Shown in pieces: positions 27,266-35,978 of a stretch of 64,000 nucleotides of DNA; the first letter of the stretch is position 1; each line of letters begins with the position of its first letter. Below the pieces are notes generated by a model, which was given only the letters and a program-made list of their open reading frames with translations, did not search any database and was not told the origin of the DNA. The stretch covers positions 310,001 through 374,000 of the forward strand of contig NZ_CP046977.1 of NCBI RefSeq assembly GCF_030408455.1, in the 5' to 3' direction. Source of the DNA: Corynebacterium atrinae. Its GTDB lineage: Bacteria > Actinomycetota > Actinomycetes > Mycobacteriales > Mycobacteriaceae. The position numbers and the translations under genes were made by a program.

Positions 27266-28927
27266 ATGGAAGACAAACCGATGCGGATCGTCGTCACCTA
27301 CCTCAACAAGGCCTGGCACTGGCTCACCAGCATGCGCACCGCCCTGGTCCTGCTGTTCCTCCTGGCCATCGCCGCCATTCCCGGTGCCCTCCTGCCGCAG
27401 CGCAGCCTCAACGAGGAGAACGTCACCGAGTACATCGCCAACAACGGCCGCCTCGCTGAGATCTACGACAAGCTGCAGCTTTTCGACGTCTTCTCCTCCG
27501 TCTGGTTCGTTGCCATCTTCGTCCTCCTCACGATTTCCCTCGTCGGCTGCATCCTCCCGCGCACCTGGGATCACTGGAAGGCCATGAACACCCCGCCCAC
27601 CCGGGCGCCGAAGAACCTTCACCGCCTGCCCCTGCACGCCTCCGGCGTATCCGACAAGCCCCTCGACGAAGTGGCCGCCGATGCCCGTCGCCTGCTGAAG
27701 AAATGGCACGTCTCGGAATACCAGCCGTCGGAAGACCGGGCTGGCGCCTTTTCCCTCGCCGCCGAGCGGGGCTACGCCCGCGAGGCCGCCAACCTGCTCT
27801 TCCACCTCGGCTTGGTCGGCATGCTCATCACCATCGCCGCCGGTCGCCTCGTCTACTACGAGGGCCAAGTCATCGTGGTCACCGAATCTGGCAACTACGA
27901 GACCCCGGAGATTACCCAAAACACGGAGTTCTGCAACACCTCCACCGCCAACTTCGACTCCTTCCGCGCCGGTGCGCTGTTCGACGGCACCGGACTGACC
28001 ACCTTCTGCTTCGACGCCCACGACTTCTCCGCGGACTACCTCCCCAATGGCCAGGCCGAAATGTTCACCTCGAACATCTCCTGGGCCGCCGGAGATGACA
28101 TCCTCACCCCGAAGGATCAGTGGCAGGACTACCAGCTGAAGGTCAACCACCCGCTGCGCATCGACGGCGACCGCATCTATCTCCAGGGCCACGGCTACGC
28201 CCCGACCTTCACCGTCACCTGGCCGGACGGCGAATCCCGCACCCAGACCATCCAGTGGCGCCCCGATGATCCGACCTTCTTCCTCTCCTCCGGCGTCATG
28301 CGTTTCGATCCCCCCGCCGGTATGTACCCCGACCTCTACGAGCGCCGCCAGAACCAGATCGCCATCCAGGGATTGTTTGCCCCCACCGCGCAATGGGATG
28401 GTGAAAAGGGTGAATTGCTCACCTCCCAGTACCCAGCAATGCGCGATCCGGCCGTGGCCATCGATGTCTACCGTGGCGACGCCGGCCTGGACACCGGCCG
28501 CGCCCAGTCCATCTTCAGCCTCGACCCCTCGCTCTTGCACTCGGGCCAGCTACAAAAGATTGAGCGCGTGAACCTCACCCAGGGGGAATCCGTCACGCTT
28601 GATGATGGCACCGTGGTTACTTTCGACGGCGCCAGCGAATTCGCGAACTACCAAATCTCCCGCGATCCTTTCCAGCCGTGGGTGCTGGTGACCGCGTCGA
28701 TCATGCTGATTTCCCTCGTCGGTTCCCTGGTGATCAAGCGCCGCCGCATCTGGGTGCGCCTGCGCCCGGCCGCCGATGGCACCACGCTCGTCGAGCTCGG
28801 CGGCCTGGCGCGAACCGACCGCGCCGGCTGGGGTAGCGAGTTCGACACGATCCACCGCGAGCTTCTTGGCCTGCCCGATCCCGATGAGTTGGACGATGAG
28901 GATGGGCTGTACGACGACCGCGACTAA
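27266..28927 (+). CDS. resB: ResB cytochrome c synthase subunit
   Basis: 553 residues. System II heme-ligation partner of CcsA. Membrane segments near residues 22-40 (ALVLLFLLAIAAIPGALLPQ), 78-100 and 175-195, a large extracytoplasmic domain of about 250 residues, and a final helix (VLVTASIMLISLVGSLVIK). LPQRSLNEENV after the first helix is typical of ResB. ATG at 27266; an in-frame ATG at 27281 is an alternative. A 130-bp gap with its own promoter separates it from ccsA. Confidence 0.94.
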   Translation: MEDKPMRIVVTYLNKAWHWLTSMRTALVLLFLLAIAAIPGALLPQRSLNEENVTEYIANNGRLAEIYDKLQLFDVFSSVWFVAIFVLLTISLVGCILPRTWDHWKAMNTPPTRAPKNLHRLPLHASGVSDKPLDEVAADARRLLKKWHVSEYQPSEDRAGAFSLAAERGYAREAANLLFHLGLVGMLITIAAGRLVYYEGQVIVVTESGNYETPEITQNTEFCNTSTANFDSFRAGALFDGTGLTTFCFDAHDFSADYLPNGQAEMFTSNISWAAGDDILTPKDQWQDYQLKVNHPLRIDGDRIYLQGHGYAPTFTVTWPDGESRTQTIQWRPDDPTFFLSSGVMRFDPPAGMYPDLYERRQNQIAIQGLFAPTAQWDGEKGELLTSQYPAMRDPAVAIDVYRGDAGLDTGRAQSIFSLDPSLLHSGQLQKIERVNLTQGESVTLDDGTVVTFDGASEFANYQISRDPFQPWVLVTASIMLISLVGSLVIKRRRIWVRLRPAADGTTLVELGGLARTDRAGWGSEFDTIHRELLGLPDPDELDDEDGLYDDRD

Positions 28928-28977
28928 CCCCGGTGGGGGTAGCCCATCAAAAGATGGATCAATGTCTCGGTCAAGGG

Positions 28978-29007
28978 TTGGAACCCATTAGTGGGGTGCG
29001 GTAGCCT
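28978..29007 (+). promoter_or_regulatory. Candidate promoter for ccsA
   Basis: TTGGAA at 28978-28983 and TAGCCT at 29002-29007, 18 bp apart, about 50 bp before the ccsA ATG in the gap after resB. Confidence 0.4.
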
Positions 29008-29057
29008 CACAAAGGTATCTGCCTAGCTCCACCGACTGTGAGGGTGTTTAAGAGTCC

Positions 29058-30074
29058 ATGCCTGTCAATCAGACTCTCGCTAGTTTTTCCGACACCGCGT
29101 TCATCACGGCGCTCATCATCTACCTGGGCGCCCTCGTGCTGTCCATGGTCTACTACGTGAAGATGCTCAGCGTCGTTGATGCCCGCCGGGTGCTGAGCAA
29201 CGTCGAATCTAAGCAGCTGGTCTCGGTAGGGGCCGGAGGCTCCGATTCTGCCGAGGCGAGCGCTGAAAATACCGCGGAGACCATCACCGAGGATGAGCTC
29301 CATCGCCGCGAAGCCGCCGCCAACAAGTGGGGTGGCATGACCCAGTCACTCGTGTGGCTTGGTGTCGTCGTTCACGTCGCCTCCGCCGTCATGCGTGGCC
29401 TGGCCACCGATCGCTTCCCCTTCGGCAACCTCTACGAGTACGTCCTCGTCATCACCGGTTTCACCATGGTCGGCGCCGCGATCGTCATCCAGCGCAAAGA
29501 GTGGCGCATCGTCTGGCCCTGGCTGCTGGTTCCCGTTCTGGCCCTCATGTTCTTCGGTGGCACCAAGCTCTACTCCGATGCCGCTCCAGTCGTACCGGCC
29601 CTGCAGTCCTTCTGGTTCCCGATCCACGTGTCCACCGTCTCCATCGGCGCCTCGATCGGCATGCTCTCCGGTATCGCCTCCTTGCTCTACCTGCTGCGCA
29701 TCTGGCAGCCCCGTGGTCAAGAACGCGGCTTTTTCGGCGCGCTGGCCAAGCCCCTGCCTAGTGCCAAGAAGCTCGACGCACTGGCCTACAAGTCCGCCAT
29801 CTTCACCCTCCCCATCTTCGGACTCGGCGTCGTGCTCGGCGCCATCTGGGCCGAAGCCGCGTGGGGTCGATTCTGGGGCTGGGACCCGAAGGAAACAGTC
29901 TCCTTCATCACGTGGATCCTCTACGCCGCCTACCTCCACGCCCGTGCGACGGCGGGTTGGCGAGACCACAAGGCAGCCTGGATCAACATTCTCGCCCTGG
30001 CCACGATGGTCTTTAACCTCTTCTTCATCAACATGGTCGTCTCCGGGCTGCACTCCTACGCTGGGTTGAATTAG
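29058..30074 (+). CDS. ccsA: CcsA cytochrome c synthase subunit
   Basis: 338 residues, multi-helix. The heme-handling Trp-rich WWD-type motif is present as WGRFWGWDPKETVSFITWILYA, followed by AAYLHARATAGW; conserved His residues occur in VVHVASAV and FPIHVSTVSIG. With ResB it exports heme and attaches it to apocytochrome c, for example that of the bc1 complex, outside the membrane. The N-terminus has a hydrophobic helix and a charged linker of about 70 residues. Confidence 0.94.
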   Translation: MPVNQTLASFSDTAFITALIIYLGALVLSMVYYVKMLSVVDARRVLSNVESKQLVSVGAGGSDSAEASAENTAETITEDELHRREAAANKWGGMTQSLVWLGVVVHVASAVMRGLATDRFPFGNLYEYVLVITGFTMVGAAIVIQRKEWRIVWPWLLVPVLALMFFGGTKLYSDAAPVVPALQSFWFPIHVSTVSIGASIGMLSGIASLLYLLRIWQPRGQERGFFGALAKPLPSAKKLDALAYKSAIFTLPIFGLGVVLGAIWAEAAWGRFWGWDPKETVSFITWILYAAYLHARATAGWRDHKAAWINILALATMVFNLFFINMVVSGLHSYAGLN

Positions 30075-30113
30075 CCCTTGTCCGGCACAGCTTCGTGTGT
30101 CACAGTCTGAACC

Positions 30114-30521
30114 ATGGCACTGAAGTGGTACTCCGTCGTCATCGATTGTCTCGACCCGCAGGCGCTTGCCCGCTGGTGGGCTGAGGCGTTGGAGTGGAAG
30201 CTGGTTTATGACACTCCCGAGGAAGCAGTCATCGTTCCGCCCCATCTGAGTGAGGAGCCGATCGCTGACGTCTCCACCTGGCGGCAGCAAGGCCAGGGCT
30301 GGGTGTTCGTACCGGTTCCTGAGGTCAAGGCTACGAAGAATCGCCTCCACTTCGATTTGGCACCGCATACCTCGCAGGATCGGCAGGCGGAGATCGATCG
30401 GCTGCTGCGGCTGGGTGCTACGCGGGTCAATGTTGGACAGGACGAGAGTGCAGTGACCTGGGCTGTTCTCGCTGACCCGGAGGGAAACGAGTTCTGTGTC
30501 CTTTCCTCCCGTGATCATTAG
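30114..30521 (+). CDS. VOC/glyoxalase-like protein
   Basis: 135 residues with the vicinal-oxygen-chelate pattern: YSVVIDCLDPQALARWWAEAL at the start, KNRLHFDLAP in the middle and VLADPEGNEFCVL at the end. This pattern is that of the DUF4440-unrelated glyoxalase-like group common in actinobacteria. Metal and substrate are unknown. It follows ccsA by 39 bp and is 9 bp before the DUF488 gene. Confidence 0.85.
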   Translation: MALKWYSVVIDCLDPQALARWWAEALEWKLVYDTPEEAVIVPPHLSEEPIADVSTWRQQGQGWVFVPVPEVKATKNRLHFDLAPHTSQDRQAEIDRLLRLGATRVNVGQDESAVTWAVLADPEGNEFCVLSSRDH

Positions 30522-30530
30522 CATGGCCTC

Positions 30531-30893
30531 ATGACTGAATTTCGGGTTAGGCGAATCTACGAAGCCCCCAGTAGCAACGACGGGTTGCGGGTGCTGGTGG
30601 ATCGGTTGTGGCCGCGGGGGATGTCGAAGGTGCGGGCCCATCTGGATCTGTGGGAAAAAGAGCTGACTCCCTCCCGCGAACTGCGATCGGCTTATCACCG
30701 CAGTGAGATCACCTACGAAGAGTTCACTCAACGTTACCGGCGGGAACTCAAAGACTCCGGGGCGGCCGAAACCTTCGTGGCGAGCCTGAGCGCCAACATC
30801 GTAACGCTGCTGACCGCGGTGTCTGACCAGGAGCGCAGCCATATTCCGGTGCTATTGGCAGCACTAAAAGAGGCTGGTGGGCTGCAAGCGTAG
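30531..30893 (+). CDS. DUF488 family protein
   Basis: 120 residues. VLVDRLWPRGMSKVRAHLDLWEKELTPS with the RLWPRG signature identifies DUF488 (YeaO-like). RYRRELKD in the middle is also typical. The function of the family is unsettled. Probably co-transcribed with the VOC gene 9 bp upstream. Confidence 0.88.
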   Translation: MTEFRVRRIYEAPSSNDGLRVLVDRLWPRGMSKVRAHLDLWEKELTPSRELRSAYHRSEITYEEFTQRYRRELKDSGAAETFVASLSANIVTLLTAVSDQERSHIPVLLAALKEAGGLQA

Positions 30894-30904
30894 AACGGGT
30901 TAAA

Positions 30905-30922
30905 ACTTTTCAGACAAAAAGT
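30905..30922. promoter_or_regulatory. Inverted repeat upstream of the HTH gene (possible operator)
   Basis: ACTTTT (30905-30910) and AAAAGT (30917-30922) flank 6 bp. TATAAA at 30947-30952 could be a -10. This lies in the 134-bp gap before the HipB-like gene. The arms are short, so chance cannot be excluded. Confidence 0.35.
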
Positions 30923-31027
30923 ATCAGAGAGGTCTACGCTCAGAGTTATAAAAGGTACCCACAATAGGTGGCGTATCGCCGCTGGCCATTAGGTTGTCGA
31001 AACGCATGTACCTCTAAGGAGGAGTGG

Positions 31028-31297
31028 ATGACTGGAAAATCCGTACCCCGGAAGAAGATCGGCAAACCGGCGGGCGATGACCCAGAGTTGATAGCTTTGG
31101 GTGCTGTCTTGGCAGAGAAGCGACGCTCCTCGGGCCGACTTCAGCAAGAAGTGGCCAAGGCAGCGGGTGTTTCTCGTTCGACTTTGCACACGATCGAGCA
31201 TGGTGGCGCGGGTGTTCGTTGGGAAATCGTGGCCGCTGTGGCCAAGGAGTTAGGTCTTCGCCTGACCTTCGTCAACAACGGCACCGCAGTTTACTAA
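31028..31297 (+). CDS. HipB-like helix-turn-helix regulator
   Basis: 89 residues from the ATG at 31028, preceded by a perfect AAGGAGG. The XRE-type HTH is LGAVLAEKRRSSGRLQQEVA followed by GVSRSTLHTIEHGG, and the C-terminal strand LGLRLTFVNNG matches HipB/Y4mF-type antitoxin regulators. No HipA-like kinase or other toxin lies next to it: downstream is a convergent small membrane protein. It is therefore an orphan regulator, perhaps self-regulated through the upstream inverted repeat. Confidence 0.82.
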   Translation: MTGKSVPRKKIGKPAGDDPELIALGAVLAEKRRSSGRLQQEVAKAAGVSRSTLHTIEHGGAGVRWEIVAAVAKELGLRLTFVNNGTAVY

Positions 31298-31303
31298 GTC
31301 AGG

Positions 31304-31627
31304 CTATTTCTCTTCCGGCTGGTCCCCGGGTTCATCGCCGCTGCCTTTTTTGTCGCCCGCTTCCGGCGACTCGTCCTCATGCTCTAGGTAGCGTTCCCGG
31401 GCGCGCTTCATCCGCTCTTCTTCCTCCTTGGAGGCGGCCTCTTGCGCGCGGCGGCGTTTGAAGCGGTTCTTCTCGATGTTCCACAGGAACTCTTCGTCAT
31501 CGTCCGGGCCCTTGATTTGGCGGGGCGGTGCCGCGACTTGATTGCGCTTCCAGGTGGAGGGTCCGAATGCCCGCCACACCAAAATGACGGCGGCAACGAT
31601 GAGCAGGAGCAGTAGTAGACGACCCAT
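31304..31627 (-). CDS. Small single-helix membrane protein with charged tail
   Basis: 107 residues: an N-terminal hydrophobic helix (MGRLLLLLLIVAAVILVWRAF), then a strongly charged, probably helical cytoplasmic region (KNRFKRRRAQEAASKEEEER) and an acidic/Gly tail. GGAGGA precedes the ATG at 31627. Convergent with the HTH gene (6 bp gap) and divergent from the DUF4229 gene. Function unknown. Confidence 0.72.
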   Translation of the reverse strand: MGRLLLLLLIVAAVILVWRAFGPSTWKRNQVAAPPRQIKGPDDDEEFLWNIEKNRFKRRRAQEAASKEEEERMKRARERYLEHEDESPEAGDKKGSGDEPGDQPEEK

Positions 31628-31713
31628 GAGTTCCTCCTTCTTTGTTCTCCACTCTACGGTGCCACGATTGGGGGCTGCCTGCCGCCCCAGGATCGTTGAG
31701 TAAGCTCTTGGGT

Positions 31714-32037
31714 GTGACTGACCAGGAAAACTCGAACCAGCCCCCTGCGCTTGACCCGGAGGTCTCGCGGCGTGCCAACATGGCCCTGCTCAAATACGGC
31801 GGGGCGCGTTTGCTGCTTTTCTTGGGCCTCACGGTGGTCATCCAGCTCGCAGCGTGGCTAATTGATGCCCCGGTGCCGCTGATGATGTCGGCGCTGCTGG
31901 CATTGCTGGTAGCTTTCCCGCTCTCCATGTTGATTTTCAAAGGCATGCGCATTGAGGCCACGGCGTCGGTGGCGGCGCGTACGCAGGAGCGTAAGGCCCG
32001 CAAGGAATGGGTGAAGCGGGAACTCGAATCCCGCTAA
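31714..32037 (+). CDS. DUF4229-family membrane protein
   Basis: 107 residues from the GTG at 31714 (MTDQENSNQPPALDPEVS). Two hydrophobic helices (ARLLLFLGLTVVIQLAAWLI and MMSALLALLVAFPLSMLIF) with a short hairpin, then a basic tail (ARTQERKARKEWVKREL), fitting DUF4229. In mycobacteria and corynebacteria such a gene lies near menA. The 3' end overlaps the convergent AEC transporter gene by 4 bp. Confidence 0.75.
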   Translation: MTDQENSNQPPALDPEVSRRANMALLKYGGARLLLFLGLTVVIQLAAWLIDAPVPLMMSALLALLVAFPLSMLIFKGMRIEATASVAARTQERKARKEWVKRELESR

Positions 32038-32969
32038 CGCCCGAAGAGCAGCGCGATCGCCAGCATGACGGGCAGTGACCCGAAGGTGGTGAGGAAGACG
32101 GTGTCGCGCGCCATGATCATTCCGCGTTGGTACGTCGCCGCGTAGTTGTAGACGTTCTGCGCAGTCGGCAGAGCTGCCAGGATGACGGCGGCGTAGAGCT
32201 GCGTGTCATCCAGCCCGAGGCCAAGGCCGATGAGCCAGGCGAGCACGGGCATGCCCACGAGCTTGAGGCTGGTGGCTACCAACGTGCCCGGCCGGTCCGC
32301 AGGAGTCTTCAGCGGAGCGGTGTTGCGGAGGGAGGCGCCGAAGCTGATGAGGATCATGGGGATCGAGGCTCCGCCCAGGATCACCAGCGGTGTCATCACG
32401 GGGGTCGGGATCTCGACGCCCACCACCGCGACGAGGAGCCCCAGCAGGGAACCGAGCACGATGGGGGAGAACAGCGCCGAGCGCATCGATGCCCCGATCT
32501 TTGCCGCCAATGATCGGCCACCGGCATCCGCCGACCCCAGCCCGGCGAGCACGAACGGGGTAAACACCACCATCTGGAGCACCAACACCGGCACCACGTA
32601 GGTAGCCTCCCCGAGCACGTAGACGCTCACGGGTAGGCCGATGTTGACGGAATTGAAATAGCTTGCCGACGCCGCCCCCATCGTCGTCGTAGGCACGTCC
32701 TGCCGAAAGAACGCCGCTGAAGCGGCGAGATAGACGGCGGATGTCGCGATCGTCGATAAGCCAATGACCGCAATGACCGGCGATACTAAGGTCGATGCAT
32801 CGGAGTTAGCCACGGAGGTGAACAGCAGAGCCGGGGACGCGGCGTAGAACGCCACCCGGTTGAGCACGAGGCGCTCCCGGTCGTCTTTGATCACGCCGAA
32901 GCGCGCGAGCAGGGCACCGGTGGCGATGACCGCCAGGATGATGGCGAAGCCCGTGATCACGCCCGTCAT
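32034..32969 (-). CDS. AEC-family (auxin efflux carrier-like) transporter
   Basis: 311 residues, about ten hydrophobic segments in two inverted halves, typical of the AEC/BART family. Recognisable parts: ALLARFGVIKDDRERLVLNRV, ASYFNSVNIGLPVSVYVLG (asparagine-rich substrate region of half one) and ALPTAQNVYNYAATYQRG (half two). ATG at 32969 overlaps the menA stop (TAATG). The substrate is unknown; relatives move organic acids. It looks like an insertion in the men region but is coupled to menA. Confidence 0.9.
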   Translation of the reverse strand: MTGVITGFAIILAVIATGALLARFGVIKDDRERLVLNRVAFYAASPALLFTSVANSDASTLVSPVIAVIGLSTIATSAVYLAASAAFFRQDVPTTTMGAASASYFNSVNIGLPVSVYVLGEATYVVPVLVLQMVVFTPFVLAGLGSADAGGRSLAAKIGASMRSALFSPIVLGSLLGLLVAVVGVEIPTPVMTPLVILGGASIPMILISFGASLRNTAPLKTPADRPGTLVATSLKLVGMPVLAWLIGLGLGLDDTQLYAAVILAALPTAQNVYNYAATYQRGMIMARDTVFLTTFGSLPVMLAIALLFGR

Positions 32970-33874
32970 TAGGAGTTCAAGGCCAGGACGACGGCGGTGA
33001 TGACGGCCCACATGAGCATGGCCTGACCGGTGGATTTGATGAGGGGAATGAGCTCCATTCCGCGGGCGCCGCGCAGGGCGAGGATGATTCCGCTGAGCGC
33101 CAGGGGGAGGGCGAGGATGGCCAGGAGGAGGGGAAGCAGTTCCGCCGCCATCGCCACGGACATGAGGAATGGGGTCAGCGCCAGCGCGGTGTAGAGGTAG
33201 CGGGTCTTCCGGTCGCCGAGGCGCACGGCAAGGGTGATTTTTCCGGATGCGGTATCGGTGGGGATGTCGCGGAGATTGTTGGCCAGGTTCACCGAGGAGG
33301 AGATCGCCCCGATGGCGACGGCGCAGGCCACGCCGATCCAGCTCACGGAGCCGGATTGGGTGTATTCGGTGCCCAGCACGGCGACCAGGCCGAAGAAGAT
33401 GAACACCGCCACCTCGCCGAGGCCCTGGTAGCCGTAGGGGTTCTTGCCGCCGGTGTAGAACCACGCCCCGGCGATGCAGAGCGCGCCGACGAGGATGAGC
33501 CACCAGGCGCTGGACAGCGATAGCGCGATGCCGGCCACGCCTGCGACGCCGAAGGCGAGGAACGCGGCGATCTTGACATGCTGCGGCTTCGCCAGGCGCC
33601 CTCCCGTGAGGCGGGTCGGCCCGGTCCGGTCCTCGTCAGTCCCGCGGATGCCGTCGGAATAGTCGTTGGCGTAGTTGACCCCGACGATCAGCGCCCAGGC
33701 CACGATGAGCGCGAGGAGGGCTCGCCACCACGAAAATCCACCGGCGTAGGCCGCCGCACCCGAACCGACGATGACGGGGGCGAAGGCGTTGGGCCAGGTG
33801 TGCGGGCGGGCGGCCTGCCACCAATCCCGCGGCGTGGCTGTTGGCGAGTGATGATCTTCGAGCATGTGCCCCAT
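32969..33874 (-). CDS. menA: 1,4-dihydroxy-2-naphthoate polyprenyltransferase
   Basis: UbiA-superfamily membrane enzyme that attaches the polyprenyl chain to dihydroxynaphthoate to give demethylmenaquinol. 301 residues, eight to nine helices. First Asp-rich motif NYANDYSDGIRGTDEDR and second motif NLANNLRDIPTDTASGK, both with intact metal-binding Asp. ATG at 33874 (MGHMLEDHHSP); MLEDHH three residues later is an alternative. Confidence 0.96.
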   Translation of the reverse strand: MGHMLEDHHSPTATPRDWWQAARPHTWPNAFAPVIVGSGAAAYAGGFSWWRALLALIVAWALIVGVNYANDYSDGIRGTDEDRTGPTRLTGGRLAKPQHVKIAAFLAFGVAGVAGIALSLSSAWWLILVGALCIAGAWFYTGGKNPYGYQGLGEVAVFIFFGLVAVLGTEYTQSGSVSWIGVACAVAIGAISSSVNLANNLRDIPTDTASGKITLAVRLGDRKTRYLYTALALTPFLMSVAMAAELLPLLLAILALPLALSGIILALRGARGMELIPLIKSTGQAMLMWAVITAVVLALNS

Positions 33875-33956
33875 TGTCCTTGATCGGCCCAGCTTTTGCC
33901 TATCCGGGGGCCCGGTATCAACGTAGGGTGGGAACGAGTTTCTCCACCGACGATAA

Positions 33957-34841
33957 ATGGGGGTGACCGCAGCGATGTGGGTGTCTTATGTGGTGGGCCA
34001 AGCGGTGAGTTTCCTGTTTACACTTCTGCGGATGATCCCCCTGGCCTGGCGTAACCGTTTCTCGCGGGAGCGCATCCCCCAGGGCGGCGATGTGCTTATC
34101 TCGCTGACCTCGCATGGGGATCGCCTCAAGCGCGCGCACTTCACGGTGGAATCCATTGCCCGCGGTGATGCCCAGGCACCGATCGTGCTGTGGTTGGACC
34201 AGGGGGACTTCGATAAGGAGCTGCCCGCTGGCCTGAAACGGCTGGTCAAGCGGGGCCTGCAGGTGCGCTGTTCGGATGGAAACTATGGGCCGCACACCAA
34301 GTATTGGAATCAGTTCCGCGCGGTTGCTGGCACCGATACCCGCGTGGTCACCGTCGATGACGACATGATCTACCCGGAGTGGTTCCTCCAGCGCCTGCTG
34401 TTCATCGGTGAGCTGCGCAACGATGTGGTCATCGCCTACCGCGCGCATCGCATCGAGCTTCGGCACGGTCGCCTGCTGCCCTACGTCAAGTGGACCGCCG
34501 CCGATACCAGCCGCGCGTCTTTCCTCCACTTCGCCACGGGTGTCTCCGGCGTGCTGTATCCCAGCTCGTTCATTTCCCACGTCGTGGAGCAGGGGGATCA
34601 GTTCCAGCAGCTCGCGCCCCGCGCGGATGACGTGTGGTTGCACGTCTGCGCGCTGCGCTCGGGCCACCCCATCCGCCAGGTGTATGCGCATCCCCGTAAT
34701 TTCGCGGTCGTGCCCAGCACGCAGGGCGGCGCGCTGGTCATCGGTAACACCCTCATGGGCGGCAACGACGAGCAAATCGCCCGGGTGTACACGCCGGAGG
34801 ATGTCGCCTTGCTGGTCGCGGCCTCGGCGGAAGAAGATTAA
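33957..34841 (+). CDS. GT-A-like glycosyltransferase family protein
   Basis: About 294 residues. A hydrophobic N-terminal segment (VVGQAVSFLFTLLRMIPLAW) probably tethers it to the membrane. DVLISLTSHGDRLKRAHFTV, APIVLWLDQGDF and the DxD-like VVTVDDDMIYP fit a GT-A fold, with the conserved later portion RADDVWLHVCALRSGHP. The donor and acceptor are unknown; cell-envelope or LPS-like glycan synthesis is plausible. ATG at 33957 is followed by in-frame GTG 33963 and ATG 33975. Convergent with menE, overlapping it by 4 bp. Confidence 0.75.
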   Translation: MGVTAAMWVSYVVGQAVSFLFTLLRMIPLAWRNRFSRERIPQGGDVLISLTSHGDRLKRAHFTVESIARGDAQAPIVLWLDQGDFDKELPAGLKRLVKRGLQVRCSDGNYGPHTKYWNQFRAVAGTDTRVVTVDDDMIYPEWFLQRLLFIGELRNDVVIAYRAHRIELRHGRLLPYVKWTAADTSRASFLHFATGVSGVLYPSSFISHVVEQGDQFQQLAPRADDVWLHVCALRSGHPIRQVYAHPRNFAVVPSTQGGALVIGNTLMGGNDEQIARVYTPEDVALLVAASAEED

Positions 34842-35956
34842 AAGAGCTTCTCGACGCCTCGTCGGTCCACCTTCCCCGGCCCCACCAGCGGCAGGGCAGC
34901 AACCTGCCGAAGTTCCTTCGGCAGCTGCCAGCGGGGCAGGTCATCCAGCCCGTCAAGCACCTCCGCCACGGACGCTGACCCCGAGTACGCCGCCACGATC
35001 GCCTGCCCCAGCCGGGGGTGCGGTACCCCGATGACACAGGCTCCCGTCACCCCGGGGATCCGCAGCATCGCCTGCTCCAGCACCTCCGGGTGGAGTTTTA
35101 GCCCACCGGAATCGATGACGGCGTCGAGGCGACCGGTGACGGTGAGGCGGCCGTCGATAAGCTTTCCGGCATCGGAGGTGGCGAACCAGCCCTCCTCCGC
35201 GAACGCCGGGTGGCCCGGGTGATTGCGATACCCGCGGGCGACCATCGGCCCGCCTAAGTAGATCCGGCCCTGTGTGACGCGGACCTGCGCGCCGGGCAGC
35301 GGGCGGCCATCGTAGACGCAGCCGCCGGAGGTCTCCGACGAGCCGTAGGTAGTCACCAGCGTGATCTGCATGTCGGCCGCCGCCCGTGCGAGCTGCGGGT
35401 TGAGCGGCGCGCCGCCGATGAGGATCGCGTCGAAGACCCGCAGCGCCTCGATGCCCTGCAAAGAATCCATCGCCTTGGCCAACTGCAGGGGAGTGAGCGC
35501 CGTGTACGCCTGCCCCCGCACCTGCGCGGCCGCCCGGGCGAAACCGCCGATGTGGAACCCGGTGCTCAGATCCACACAGATGGGATCCCACCCGGCGACC
35601 AGGGAACGCACCAGCACCTGCAGGCCCGCGATGTGATGGGCCGGCATCGCCAACACCCACTGGCCCTCGCCGCCCAGGAATTGGTGCGTGGCATCGGCGC
35701 TGGCCACCAGATTCAAGGGGGTGAGCTGGGCACCCTTGGGGGTGCCCGTCGACCCGGACGTGCCCACCACCACGGCGATGTCCTCCGCGATGGCCTGCCC
35801 CGCGCCTTGGGAATCCTTCAGCAACGCCGTGCGGGCCGGGTCCTGCAACGGGACCGGCAGCAGGGCCCGCTGACCGGCGATGGCCTCCTCCAGCGCGGGG
35901 AGCGCGGCGGCGGGGGCGGCGGCGTCGATAAGCAGGGGTTGAAGAACGCGAGTCAC
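34838..35956 (-). CDS. menE: o-Succinylbenzoate-CoA ligase
   Basis: Adenylate-forming enzyme that activates o-succinylbenzoate with CoA. 372 residues, at the short end of the family as usual for actinobacterial MenE. ATP loop VVGTSGSTGTPKGAQLT, VTTYGSSETSGGCVYDG, and the hinge and catalytic Lys region TSDAGKLIDGRLTVTGRLD and GPGKVDRRGVEKLF are present. It lies 22 bp downstream of menB on the same strand. Confidence 0.93.
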   Translation of the reverse strand: MTRVLQPLLIDAAAPAAALPALEEAIAGQRALLPVPLQDPARTALLKDSQGAGQAIAEDIAVVVGTSGSTGTPKGAQLTPLNLVASADATHQFLGGEGQWVLAMPAHHIAGLQVLVRSLVAGWDPICVDLSTGFHIGGFARAAAQVRGQAYTALTPLQLAKAMDSLQGIEALRVFDAILIGGAPLNPQLARAAADMQITLVTTYGSSETSGGCVYDGRPLPGAQVRVTQGRIYLGGPMVARGYRNHPGHPAFAEEGWFATSDAGKLIDGRLTVTGRLDAVIDSGGLKLHPEVLEQAMLRIPGVTGACVIGVPHPRLGQAIVAAYSGSASVAEVLDGLDDLPRWQLPKELRQVAALPLVGPGKVDRRGVEKLF

Positions 35957-35978
35957 GGAGCTACATCCTAATGGGCGG

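Noticed and set aside
29346..30842. 498-codon minus-strand frame across ccsA, VOC and DUF488 genes
   Set aside because: Antisense shadow spanning three recognised genes.
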